Positions 10,325-21,452 of a DNA stretch of 64,000 nt are shown here, piece after piece; position 1 is the stretch's first letter; the number at the start of each line of letters is the position of its first letter. Source of the stretch: Ectobius pallidus (lineage: Eukaryota > Arthropoda > Insecta > Blattodea > Ectobiidae); NCBI GenBank assembly GCA_964059195.1, contig CAXKWD010000001.1, positions 120,027,751-120,091,750 of the forward strand, read 5' to 3'. A model generated the notes under the pieces. That model had not been told where the DNA came from. It ran no database searches and saw only the letters and a program-made list of their open reading frames with translations. A program made the position numbers and the translations under genes.

Positions 10325-10640
10325 GGGAGGAAGGAGGTATATGTGTAGGGAATGGGATTTTTAAGCTCGGGGTTAACATTAAAGATAATGCGTCTGTTTA
10401 ATATTTTATTTTAACACAAATCATACAAAGTATAATATTTTTCATATCATATATATTACATTTCTCACATCATAAGTATTACAAATAAAGTATCATACAT
10501 CATATGTAATAAAAATTCATGGGATAACAGAGTAACATTTATTGCTTCATACATCATATAGAATATAAATATTGATTCTTACATCATATAAATTACAGAT
10601 AATACTTCATAAAGCAAAGTCTATAAACAAATATACATTT

Positions 10641-13600
10641 TTACACTTTACATCTTTTAGCTGGGGGTCCCTCATCATCCCTGATTTTGTAATGCCCGTG
10701 AGCAAGAGTATCTACGCCGTTGGGTAAAATGTAACGCTTGTCATCGTTGCTAGATAAAGTGACTTTGTTCATAGCAATCGAAAACACGTTATGTTTAAAC
10801 GATCTGATGGATCTATTTACCGAGAATGTTGATTGTCCGCTCTGAAGACAGCCAACATAATCTTCAAAGTTGACATCTTTGTCAATAACATTTTTCCTAA
10901 TGCCTTTCAATTTCTTTATGGTCATATGATTAAATTTTATAGCGTACATCTTTGCTCGCAGGCCTACAAATTCACTTATAGTATGACCAGCACCTTCATC
11001 CTTGAATTTACCGACCACCGCCTTGTTTTGAGGGGAATACAAGGGGTGTTCGGGTGGGTAGACGCTAGTATCCAGCTCATCTCGGAAATGCATCATGTCA
11101 CGGAAGAGGTCATCCGTTTCGATCTTATAGACCAGACTGTCAGTATCCATGTAACATAACTTCAAACAGTCTTTATAAAAATGTTTCATGGTGTCGTAAT
11201 GAAAGTCATACATTCTGACTTTGGATATTTCTAATATAGACATACCGACATAGATTGCTTTGTCAAACACCAAGCTAGTTTTAGCAAGATGGACGCCGAC
11301 CAAATTCTCGTTATAGATGGTTCTATCTAAAAAGTTTGACTTAGCCACCAGCTTTCTCATTAAATTTTGATCTGAAACAAGCCTGAAATTTATCCTCTTT
11401 CGTACATTTTCCATTGTCTTGCCAAAAACGGCGTTGTTCATCAGTTTAAAAAAGTCTTTTTCAAAGTTGTTGGCTGCAGCCCTACGCTTGACCGTATTAA
11501 AGTCAATGTAAGGTTTCAACCAGCAGCTTTGTTGAAATTCAATAATTCTATGGATCTTGGATAACCTCAATCCGTGTTGTAATGCTTGTATAAGTACGGA
11601 ATGGTGTACAATGTAATTTTGTTTAGTTTCAAGCGTGGTCAAAAGTTTCTTGAATTTACTACCCGGAGGACACTTCATTTCTGAACAAAATGGTAGATCT
11701 GTGTGAGCGTCGTGGAGGTGATCTGGATACTCAATGTCTACCTCAAGGACATATCCCAATTTAGAATTGCTCGGTACGGACATGACGTCAAAGGACGCTA
11801 TCTCATCTTTATCGAGCCAGCGAAAATTACCAGTAGGCAACGCTTGAGACATGGCGTAACCATAAAGGTTATTGGCGTCGACGTAGTAAAGGTGAGAGCT
11901 CGACCTTGATGCGTCGTAGTCGGCGGAACAAGGGATATTTGCCACAGCGTGTCTCGTTACACACTGACAAATACCACCTCTTATCCCACGTTCAAACATC
12001 TGCACCATGTCCATATCGTTCAATAGCTGTAATTTTACCTCTGTGAACTTTAACATGGATGCATAAGCGAATCCAGGAGCAGTCGAATAGTACAGACAAT
12101 CTAACCCATACGTATCGTGACACATTTGCCTAAAATTCTCGAAAACGTCGGTCAAAATCAATACATCTGTTTTTAAATATAGGTCTGAATATTCCCCTAA
12201 AGACTTGACCGAAAATGAATTCCAGACATTAACAGCATGAGAGTAGTCTCGATCTGAGACACCCGCATTGCTGAGCTTGTTGTAAAACGCCTCTTTAGGC
12301 GGTAATTTTGTCTCATCAAGAACTTCGTAGGACGACACATAGTCGTAGGGGAAGACCCCCTTTCGACACACCAAATCGGTTTTGTTACCAAACGAATTTC
12401 TGGTTTCTATAAATTTCTGCTTGGGTAGATTGTCCGCTAACTTCTCCAAGCTGCTTGCCATGAATCGGAAAGAGTCGATAAATCTAAGTTCCATACCTCC
12501 CCGCGTCAAATAAGAGGAGGGAATAAATTTAGAAAATGTAATGTATTTCTCTTGAGAGTTGCAAATGACATTGATCCTATTCTTGTCAAAGCCTAACTCT
12601 GTCACAATGAAATGAGCATCGTAATTGGAGAGGTTATGCAACACGACAGGGACGAATGTCTGGTTTCTGTAATTTAGATTACAATTCCTGTGAGCGGCCC
12701 CTCTGAATCGCCCGCTGACATGACAGTGGTCCCTAACTTTAAAGTTCACTTCGGTAAAGTTACCTTGTTTACAGATATGACAGATGGTGCTGGTTATATA
12801 CTGGTTGTTCTGTTCTGCCGTGAGAGGGATCATGGGTTTTATTTCAGAATTTAATATGGCATCTATGGACTTTACGTCTTTTACAAGAGAACTCATAAAA
12901 TGGGCTCCTGCTTCGGGTCCTCTGTATAGCCGCAGATTCGAATATTCTCCTTCCAAGTCCTTAATAAAGTAGGCGTAACTGAAAGGTGTATGTTTTTGAT
13001 AATTTTGAGTCCAGGATTTTGCATGCTCATTTTGACATCCGGCAATAGGCTCCAATAAGCACTCAAAATCCGCATAGATAACGAACCTAATCTTCTGCGA
13101 ATACTCATGCTTAGTGAAACTTACTTCCAGACGTTTAGGAAATTCACACCTGACGGGTGAGAACGAATTACATACAGCCAAATGAGCCTCAAGTCTCTGG
13201 TCGGCTGACTCACCTTCGTACGACTGGAAGTGCGTAAAACATCGTTTGCATACTTTGGTTTGAAGATGGTTAGCTGTGACAAAAGGCCTAATGAATGCGT
13301 CGAAATCAGAAATTAAGACATAATGTGAATTTACTTCATCGCAGACATAGAGCAAGTCTCTATGGTCGTCCAACTCCTTATCAGCAATTTTGATTGGTAC
13401 AACTTCATCCCGCTCGTCTAAACCAAACACATTGATCGATATGTTATTCATTTTTGAAAACTTGTCGATGTCGTGTAATGAAACGGGGAATTTTACACAG
13501 CTCCAGTCGTATTTCTCTTCCAATTCCGGGCTGTCCAGATAAGAAGTCCACAAATACTTTTCAGTTTCTATAAATTTTGCCAAGATGCAGTACTTGAAAC

Positions 13601-14895
13601 AATAATCGTCATGGTTGTCAATGTTCACTAGAGATTTTAAATGCCTAAAACGTTCGGGTAGGAGCATGAATTTCCTACCCACAAAAGGTTTATAATGGTT
13701 GACGCGTAATTCAATTTTATGTATGGATTTGAACATGAACCCAGACCCTCGTAAGGCTACGTCTTGATATTCCTGTTGAATTTTCTCTATTTGTTTATCT
13801 AACAGTTCTGATAGGTTGGTCGTTACAACAGCTACCTCGTTTTTTGATTTGAAATTGCGTAGAGTGGAATTTCCTTGCAAGTTCTCAAAACCGCATTCCA
13901 CAAAAAGATTGAATTTTACAGACTTAAATTGTTGGATAGAGTCCCTCACCAGTGCCTCCATCTTGGGTTTGTAGGCTGCTAGGCCGCTCTCCAGGTCCGC
14001 TTGCGGGATATTGGTTGCTGCATATGTAGCGATTCTCGATCTGAAGGCTGAGTCCACTTTGCGAAAATCATTCTGTAAGAATTAATACAATGTATATATT
14101 AGCATAACATATAGAAAAACCATGTAAACATTAGCGTAAAAAACATGTGATTGTAGTAAGCTACTCACATCAGACTGAGTAGCGGCCCCATGTCTGTTGA
14201 CATCTGTCACTGACTGCGAGACTGCTTGGCTGCCGTGAGCGGTGAGAGCTCCCCCCACATTATAACGTCTGCCGACATCTGTCACCGCGCGTGATGAAAC
14301 GGATCCTTGTGTCTGCACGTTAATATCTGACATGTGATGGGACACGTCTCCTTGGCTGCCGTCCGCAGTTTGCTGAGATGATACTGCAATGGGTTGCGTG
14401 TTTGCATCTGGCACGGCGAAAGGCTGTAACAAAAAACTTATAATGAGACGAGTTGTCTCGGACGTGACACAATAATATATAACACATTAATATATATATA
14501 ACACGTACCGAGTAATCAATGGATTGGCCACCCAAAGCTGTCCGGATCATGGATGGTATGGCGGTCGGTGTCACTACCGAAGTCCTTGCCATCTCCCGTT
14601 GTCGGTACATTTCGTTGGGGTTAAATGGGTTATGGGTAGATTCCAAATGGTGATTTAGATAACGTTGACAGGTGAAACTTTTTCCACATTTAGAGCAAAC
14701 GTACTGGTTGTTAGAGTGTGCTTCCTGCACATGTCTGGTCAATACGTCGCGACGTGTGTATGATGCCCCACACGAATCACAGGAGAATTGACTTTGTGTA
14801 TGCCTCTGCCTCACGTGCCGATTCAGGTCTCGTTTATGCCTATACTTGGCATCGCACTCGGAGCACTTGAAGAATGCAGTAGTAGTACCTTCCAT
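10641..14895 (-). CDS. C2H2 zinc finger - type B DNA polymerase fusion (right copy, three exons)
   Basis: This is the mirror copy of the left gene. In transcription order the exons are 14895-14509, 14423-14169 and 14072-10641, with introns of 85 and 96 bp. The predicted product is identical to the left copy. The only exon difference noticed is synonymous: an Asn codon, AAC at 3732 on the left and AAT at 14821 on the right. Fingers, exonuclease motifs, endonuclease VII-like zinc motif and polymerase motifs A, B and C are all preserved. Two intact, near-identical copies imply very recent duplication, gene conversion between arms, or an assembly artefact. Both genes are transcribed toward the palindrome centre and are separated by about 2.7 kb of repeats. 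Confidence 0.85.
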
Positions 14896-14912
14896 GTCGG
14901 CTGCTATCCGTT

Positions 14913-14948
14913 GAATGAGCGAAATCGTCTGCAGCATGTGTATTTATA
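14913..14948 (-). promoter_or_regulatory. TATA box and initiator of the right polymerase gene
   Basis: This is the mirror image of the left core promoter: TATA box at 14941-14948 and initiator at 14913-14918, upstream of the ATG at 14895. Both copies should be transcribed if the left one is. Confidence 0.65.
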
Positions 14949-15125
14949 TCGACCCACGCTAGGGTACTGCGTCCACGCGCATGCAGGACCCACGCAGAGG
15001 TACGGTGACGGTATACAAACAGGGCCACATGCTGCGGTAAGCTGGGTTATTTTCGTACGCGAGGCTGCACGTGTGCAAACAACATCTGGACTCCAGCTAA
15101 GACACGCAAGCTCGCAATATTACAA

Positions 15126-15788
15126 TACTAGCATGTGCCCGCGGCTTCGCCTGCGATAATTATTTCAAAAATTAAGAGCATAATAGTTATTTATTAACTC
15201 CTAAATCACGTGGACTACATACCACGATTAGATAGCATCGTCTGGTAGAAGCGACCTCAGATTCGAGTTTCTTGGCCCAGAAAACCTCTGTACAGTGAGA
15301 TTCGACCAAATAAAACAACGTTTGACCATATTTAGGGCTTACAACATTCAAGCGATCGCGATAGTTTTATGTCCAAAAATAGACAAAGCCAACTGTAATT
15401 GATTTGACATTGTGAAAACTGATGTTTTGAAAAACGCAAATAATGCACGTTTCTACACTCATAACTCACGAACGAAAACTAAAATTAAAATTCCGGCTTC
15501 GCGGTGCATTTCCAGCCCACCTATGTTTAAAATTTCAGATCTCTGCGTTCAGTAGATAATATGACGCCTTCTCTAATTTGTCAAACATCCATTTCATGTA
15601 ATCCAAGCCCATAGGCAACAATTTGTTTCGATAATTCTATGTAGAAAGGGGTTCAAAAACATTTAATTTTTGGCATTTAGAATCAGAATTTTTCTTAGTG
15701 AGCTGAAGCGAAGGTACTAACAAAATTCCATAGGCTGTACGTTGATTCCTGTCATTCAGTCAGTCAGGACAAAGCCTTTTATATATAT
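15126..15788. repeat. Same dispersed repeat in the right arm
   Basis: This is the mirror copy of 2765-3427, at exactly the symmetrical position. Because an external repeat sits at the same site in both arms, the arms were duplicated after that insertion. Confidence 0.7.
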
Positions 15789-16587
15789 ATATATAGAGAG
15801 AGAAGATCACAAATAATTATACATGTACGGCAGCATCGAGACACACGCTAGAGTACAACGTGTACGCTTGGACCCCACGCGCGGCGAACTGTGTTATTCT
15901 GGTACGCATAGATGCGGCTCTGCCACGCGAGACTGTATGTGTGCATGCGGGACCTCCCGCGCGGGGAGCTAAGTTATTTTCAGACGCTTGGATGCCACGC
16001 GAGGCTGCAGACAACATGTGGACCCCCGCTAAGACGGCGAGACATGCATGCCGCATTATTACAAACTCACAAATATTTACCAATAGCGAAATATATTCCC
16101 CAATAACGAGCCGAACACTTAGGCCGTTGTTCTACACAGGTGGCGCAAGCACCCAGGTGGCCAAAGGGCAGTGGTCAGTAGTCAGTGGTCAGCGGGCTGG
16201 GGAGTGGTCAGTGGGTCGGGAGTGGACAGTGGTTAGCGCGCCACCGCCGCGCCACCGCTGCGCCACCAACCACGTGATGTACAATACTAAACTACTTAGC
16301 TCCTACACAAACACTCTACCTCTTTGCATTGCATGAATACACACTTTGGTAGATCCAAGTGTAGGGAAGTGACAGCCTACAGACTGATCTATCAGAGTGT
16401 TACTTTCATTTTCTGAATGATGTCACTTCTTTCGCTGAGGTTAAGTAAATATTATTTTACCTTTCTATGTATGTATTTTTGTTATTATCATTTAATTTTA
16501 TGTCACATATAAATCTACCTTAGTTTTTTACCATTGAAACACACTATAACACAATACTTTTCACTCTGTCATGGCATTTAATCATAC

Positions 16588-16738
16588 CTGAATACTGAGT
16601 CATTCCCAAAAATTTCTTCAAATAGGCTAACTTTCCATCAAACGAAAAGCGATAACAGTATACTGGAAATGTTGTATGTAGCAAATGTTGCTTCAAATGT
16701 TGATAAATAGGAAAAACAAACTGGACATCTGTATTTAG
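16588..16738 (-). CDS. Esterase A exon 8
   Basis: 151 nt, the same length as exon 8 of esterase B. It encodes [15 protein letters not shown]...[22 protein letters not shown], typical of the segment just before the catalytic His. It lies only 287 bp from the palindrome edge. Confidence 0.85.
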
Positions 16739-19700
16739 CTGAAAAAAAGAAAAAAATGGTATTTATGAATTATTATTTATAATGAAATACCTAAGGATCT
16801 GAGTGGTTACAAGATTATATTATGCAGAAAAAATCACCAAGAGAAGTGAAGAATTATTGCTTGCATTGGATCAAGCAGTAAGAAGAAGTACTGTAGTTTC
16901 GAAAATCAGTTTAATGCTTGTATTCACAGTGAACCTAAAACTCCTTCTATACGGTAAGAGACAAATAGGACACACATCTCCTTATAACATAAGTAGAAAG
17001 GATGCTACTTGTAGTTTGAAACATTCTCATACAGGCATTTTAGGGAATGCAGAAGTTGCAGCAAAACCTAATTTGGAGTTGAGCTACACAGTCTATTCAA
17101 ACTCCCACCTCTCAGGAAAAAGGCTTGATGAATGGAATAATATTATGGACAACCTAAGTAGCGGATTTAAAGTAATTGATTTGTATAATAATTGACTTGA
17201 CTTAATTCCTGTTACTCTTGGGTGGAGCATAGGGCACATACAAGAGCTCTCCATCTGACTCATTTGAAGCCACAATCTTGATGTTCTTCCAGGACTTCCC
17301 AACTGATGCTGCCTCTGCTTCCACTGTTCGACGCACCAAAAGAAATTTCTCACGCGGTATCAAAGCACTTCCTATCCGATAGCGCAAGTGCATTGAATTG
17401 GGAGGGGACTATGTGGAAAAATAATGTACAAGCAAGCATTCTTCCTGCAGTAAAATAGTGGAAAAAAATTAATTGCTGTTTTCATTTGATTCTCTCTCAT
17501 ATGTGCCAGTACTAATGTATTCGCTGATGGATTGTTTACTGCTTGAAGGTGGCTTCGCTGTGCGTATGCCATAGCCTACAAGTTCAGTGAATAAAATTTC
17601 AATTTGCCAGTGCATTCTGTGAAATCGGAATATATTTTTAAGCATTTGTTATGTGGTTATAAACGACTGTATAATGGTGAATCTAATTATTTAGGTAAAT
17701 TCTGGTTTTTCAGGCACTAAGCACTGGAAAATCATTTTTAAAGTAACCTTACCAACATTATGAATCTAGCTAAATTTTTCTACCATGAACTGCTAGTGAG
17801 GAGAGAAGAGAATAAGAACAATAACTTGAATATATGATAATAATATGTTTGCCTAAAAAGAATAAACAGTGGAAGCTTGACTTCTTCATTAATGTTGTAT
17901 ATTTTATTAGGAAAGAAAAATATCTTTCAGCTTTCCCGACAGGTGGGACTACCATAAAAGTCAAAATATATCATAACAAAATTAATATTTAAAAAAGTTA
18001 TAGGCCCTACATGTAAGATTTTACGAATAAAACCTCCGTATTAAATACGCAAGAATCACAATTGTATTAAAAAAAGAATTAATTCACTGAATGTCCAAAG
18101 TTTTCTGCATATAATGTACTGTAAGTGGATGTTTTAAATTGAGAGTTCATCATGTTTAATGTTTAAATTTTCAGTACATAATACTGAAGTAATTGTAACC
18201 ATAAAAACCTTATTCAAAATAATTGTAACCACAATGGAACCATAAAAATGAAATATCCTTGTATTATATGTGGGAATTGTGCAGGGAATTTAATATATGT
18301 ACCTAAAACTAAATAGTAGGCTACTCTAAACTGAGGCTCATTATATTGAGATTAAAGTATTTCAGAATACATTCTGTGATAATATACCACTCTGTGAATG
18401 AACTCATGAGATATGTACAGTAACATCAAATCTAATATAGTGTTGTATATTCAGATATTCAAGTTTATTCTTTGATCTACTTGCTTTGGTACTAAAAAGT
18501 TGGATATGCCTCATCATTAGCCTATTCTTGCTTAGGGCAGTCTCACGGATTATGGTAAATCGTCCAATAAGTATCACACCCATAATTTCTAAAGTGTTCG
18601 AATTGTTACTGTATAAACAAATAGTGAACTTTCTTGAAAAAAACCATCTGCTATCTGAAAGTCAGTATGGATTTAGGACTGGTCGTGGAACATGCACTGC
18701 AATTGAAAATCTAGTTACTGAATACATCACTGGAATCGATGACAGAAAATGTATACTAAGTAGATTCTACATATCAAAAGCCTTCGACACAATCTCACAC
18801 AAAATTCTCCTGGAAAAGCTAAAACATTATGGCTTCAGTGAGCACTGCTTAAAACTCCTCCAGTCATACTTAAACAGCAGGCTGTATGGTACAATGGCGA
18901 ACTCTCTCAGTATCTTCCAGTAGAAACAGGAGTGCCCCAGGGCTCAATACTAGGTCCATTACTTTTCATTTTATATATAAATGACTTGCCCCATTCTATC
19001 AATAGCGTTCATGGCCACTCTTACTTGTTCGCAGACGATGTAGCTGTGAGAATAATCACAGACAACGAGACAGCATCTAGCGATGAAATGCAAACAACTG
19101 ACTCTATTGTGCAAGATTGGTGTGCTGCTAACCTACTATGTCTAAACAAAGAAAAGGTTGATAACCTACAAATAAACTTAAGCAGCAGAGACAAAAAGAC
19201 AGTGAAGTTCCTAGGAGTCCATATCTCATCAAACATTAAGTGGAATATTCATATAGACCATGTATGCAAAAATGTGGCTAAAGGTATCTTCATGTTAAGG
19301 AGATTAATGCATAATGTTAATGAAGATACACTAAAAACAGTGTACTTTGCTCATGTACACAGCCATTTAACATATGGCATCACAGTCTGGGGGAATGACT
19401 GCAATGTCACAAAGTTGCTGATCTTACAAAAAAGGGCCATTCGAGTAATTTGCAATGTAAACAGCAGGACACACTGCAAGCCTCTATTTAGAAAATTATG
19501 CATACTAACCGTAGTTTCCCAATACATAATGAAGTGCTTGCTATACGTAAGAAACAATATAACCGACTTCCCTACAAACAGCTCAGTCACTGCCTTCTTT
19601 ATTTCTTACAAGCCATGTTGTTAAATCTGGGAACATCGCATCGGTAGTCCTATCGGCTATCAACATGCCGTAAATAAAGCAACGAACTCCATCAGAATCA

Positions 19701-21132
19701 TCGCAAATTAAGCATATTTCATCTTAAAGTAATCCCAGTGATCATCGCCTATGGTTTAGAGAACATCTGGACACCTGAAGAGCAATTGGAGAGCATAGAG
19801 AAGGTAAAAACCGTGTACAAAATGAGATATTTATATACACCGTCACCTCTAATTGAGTACACCAGAGAATAGTTTTTCATAGAATATTTTCATGTTCATC
19901 AGCTATTACCATCTACAAACGAATACAAGAAAGAGGTACGGTATGATATTAGTGTCCTTCAGGAAGAATTGGCTGGTATTAAAGAAGAATTGAAGAGAAA
20001 TATAGTCACTTTTACTGGTATGAACTTTTATCAAAATATCAAGCTGCTCACAGTAGGCCTAATTCATCTCAATCTGGTAGACGCCAAATCGTAGTATATG
20101 CAATCTCCTATTCTCCCAATATTACTACTAGAAAATCGATTCAGCGTTTTCCTACAGTTTGGTGAAGCCAATGAACGGGATTCAAACCTTAACCTGGCGA
20201 ATCAACACAGTTCACCACTGGAGCCAAGGATAACGAATGGATGATTTTTAGACAGCAAATAACGGAAAGCCGAGTGCTTCCAAGGAATCAGGCAAAGTTA
20301 TTCTTTTCAGTGACAGTCATGGGCACAGTCTTCCACAAAGTGCATGTGACAAGAATATAGATATCAGTTTTCTAGGTTATATTATAGCCTACCTGAGAAA
20401 ACTAGTTCAGTGGTGGTACAAAATGACCCAGAGAAGTGTAGTAGCTTAATAAAATATGACTCTGTTGTGGGTCAAATAACAGAGCTCGTAGGCCTAACAG
20501 GATAAGTGAGGTTATTACCAATAAAATAAGAAAAAACGCGACATCATAACGTATAATGAGGAGACACTGAAAACTACGAATTCCTTCAGATATGTGGAGT
20601 CACCGCACGTTACGTTATTATGCACATCACAAGTATAGGCTATGTAATATAGGCCTACTGATTTGGCCTAAATAAAGTCAGTATTTGTGATGAAGAAAAT
20701 TATCTGCAATATAAACGCTTCCCACAGACCACCACAGATAGGACTACCTCCTGTGTTGCCAGATTTCAAGCAGCATGGCTTGTAAGATTTAGAAGGCAGT
20801 GGCTCAGTTCATGGCTACACAACAAGATGCAAGCAAGACCTCAGAATTAGCCAATGCAATTATAGCACCACCCTCAACAGCTTCAATGAAATGGGCAAAA
20901 AATTCTACAACACACTGCCTGTACACGTGAGAAAACTCAAAATACTTCATTTCAAGCGAGAAGTCAAAAGAATACTAATAGAAATAAGTGCATACAGAGT
21001 AGAAGAATATTTCGAAGTGTTAAATAGAAGCTAGGTCAAAGTCAAACTTGATGTACTTGTATTGTTTGTAATCTTACTCTTCAATTACTTTATATTATGT
21101 GCCATACATTTGTAATGTCTAAGGCTAAATAA

Positions 21133-21184
<52 letters not shown>

Positions 21185-21421
21185 TTTATAAATTTTTTTA
21201 TTTTCTTACACTGCAAGTGGGTAACAACCCGGTGGCAGTGGTGCAATAAATACCAGCCATACATATATATAAAAATGACACTACACATTAAATATCACAT
21301 TAAATACATATGCTTTACACATTAAATAAATACCAGCCATACATATATACAAAAATGACGCACTATACATACACTTACACATTAATTATTGCAACAGCAA
21401 TCCACATACCTGATAATTAAA

Positions 21422-21452
<31 letters not shown>

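Larger units (their letters stand above)
2252..16301. mobile_element. Giant palindromic element carrying two DNA polymerase B genes
   Basis: This 14,050-bp block is an inverted duplication: arms 2252-9250 and 9303-16301, each 6,999 bp, flank a 52-bp spacer. Reverse-complement positions sum to 18553 along the full length, so no net insertion or deletion separates the arms. Three internal substitutions were found by eye (2699/15854, 3732/14821, 9127/9426), plus one at the outer edge (2256/16297). Each arm encodes one intact three-exon zinc finger-PolB gene pointing to the centre. No integrase, transposase, packaging ATPase, protease gene or capsid gene is visible. The outer ends read AGCT, and no target-site duplication was found. 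The combination suggests a linear, protein-primed replicon integrated as a head-to-head dimer. A palindromic assembly error is the alternative. Confidence 0.8.
9303..16301 (-). repeat. Right arm of the giant palindrome
   Basis: This is the reverse complement of 2252-9250 at over 99.9% identity as far as can be judged by eye. It carries the same gene, the same embedded dispersed repeat and the same tandem arrays at mirrored positions. The boundary at 16301 is abrupt: beyond it the sequence is ordinary intron-like DNA that leads into an esterase exon at 16588. Confidence 0.85.
18540..21182 (+). mobile_element. Non-LTR retrotransposon (LINE) fragment with (ATT)n tail, split by a DNA transposon
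   Basis: The reverse transcriptase is recognisable: [46 protein letters not shown] and the FADD box. The motif-A aspartate is replaced (FYISKAFDT where D.SKAFD is expected), and there is a frameshift near 18880-18910, so it is dead. The C-terminal part continues exactly in frame after the insertion at 19588-20801 (PTNSS before, VHGYTTRCK after) and ends at a stop near 21033. A 3' tail of ATT repeats runs to 21182. Style of motifs suggests the Jockey/CR1-like branch; no apurinic endonuclease domain remains. Confidence 0.8.

Noticed and set aside
2252..16301. A complete Polinton/Maverick or adintovirus
   Set aside because: A type-B polymerase is present, but no integrase, packaging ATPase, protease gene or capsid gene could be found in either arm, and no 6-bp duplication flanks it.
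21085..21288. Open frame with a run of Asn
   Set aside because: It covers the (ATT)n tail of a LINE; the frame is a by-product of the repeat.
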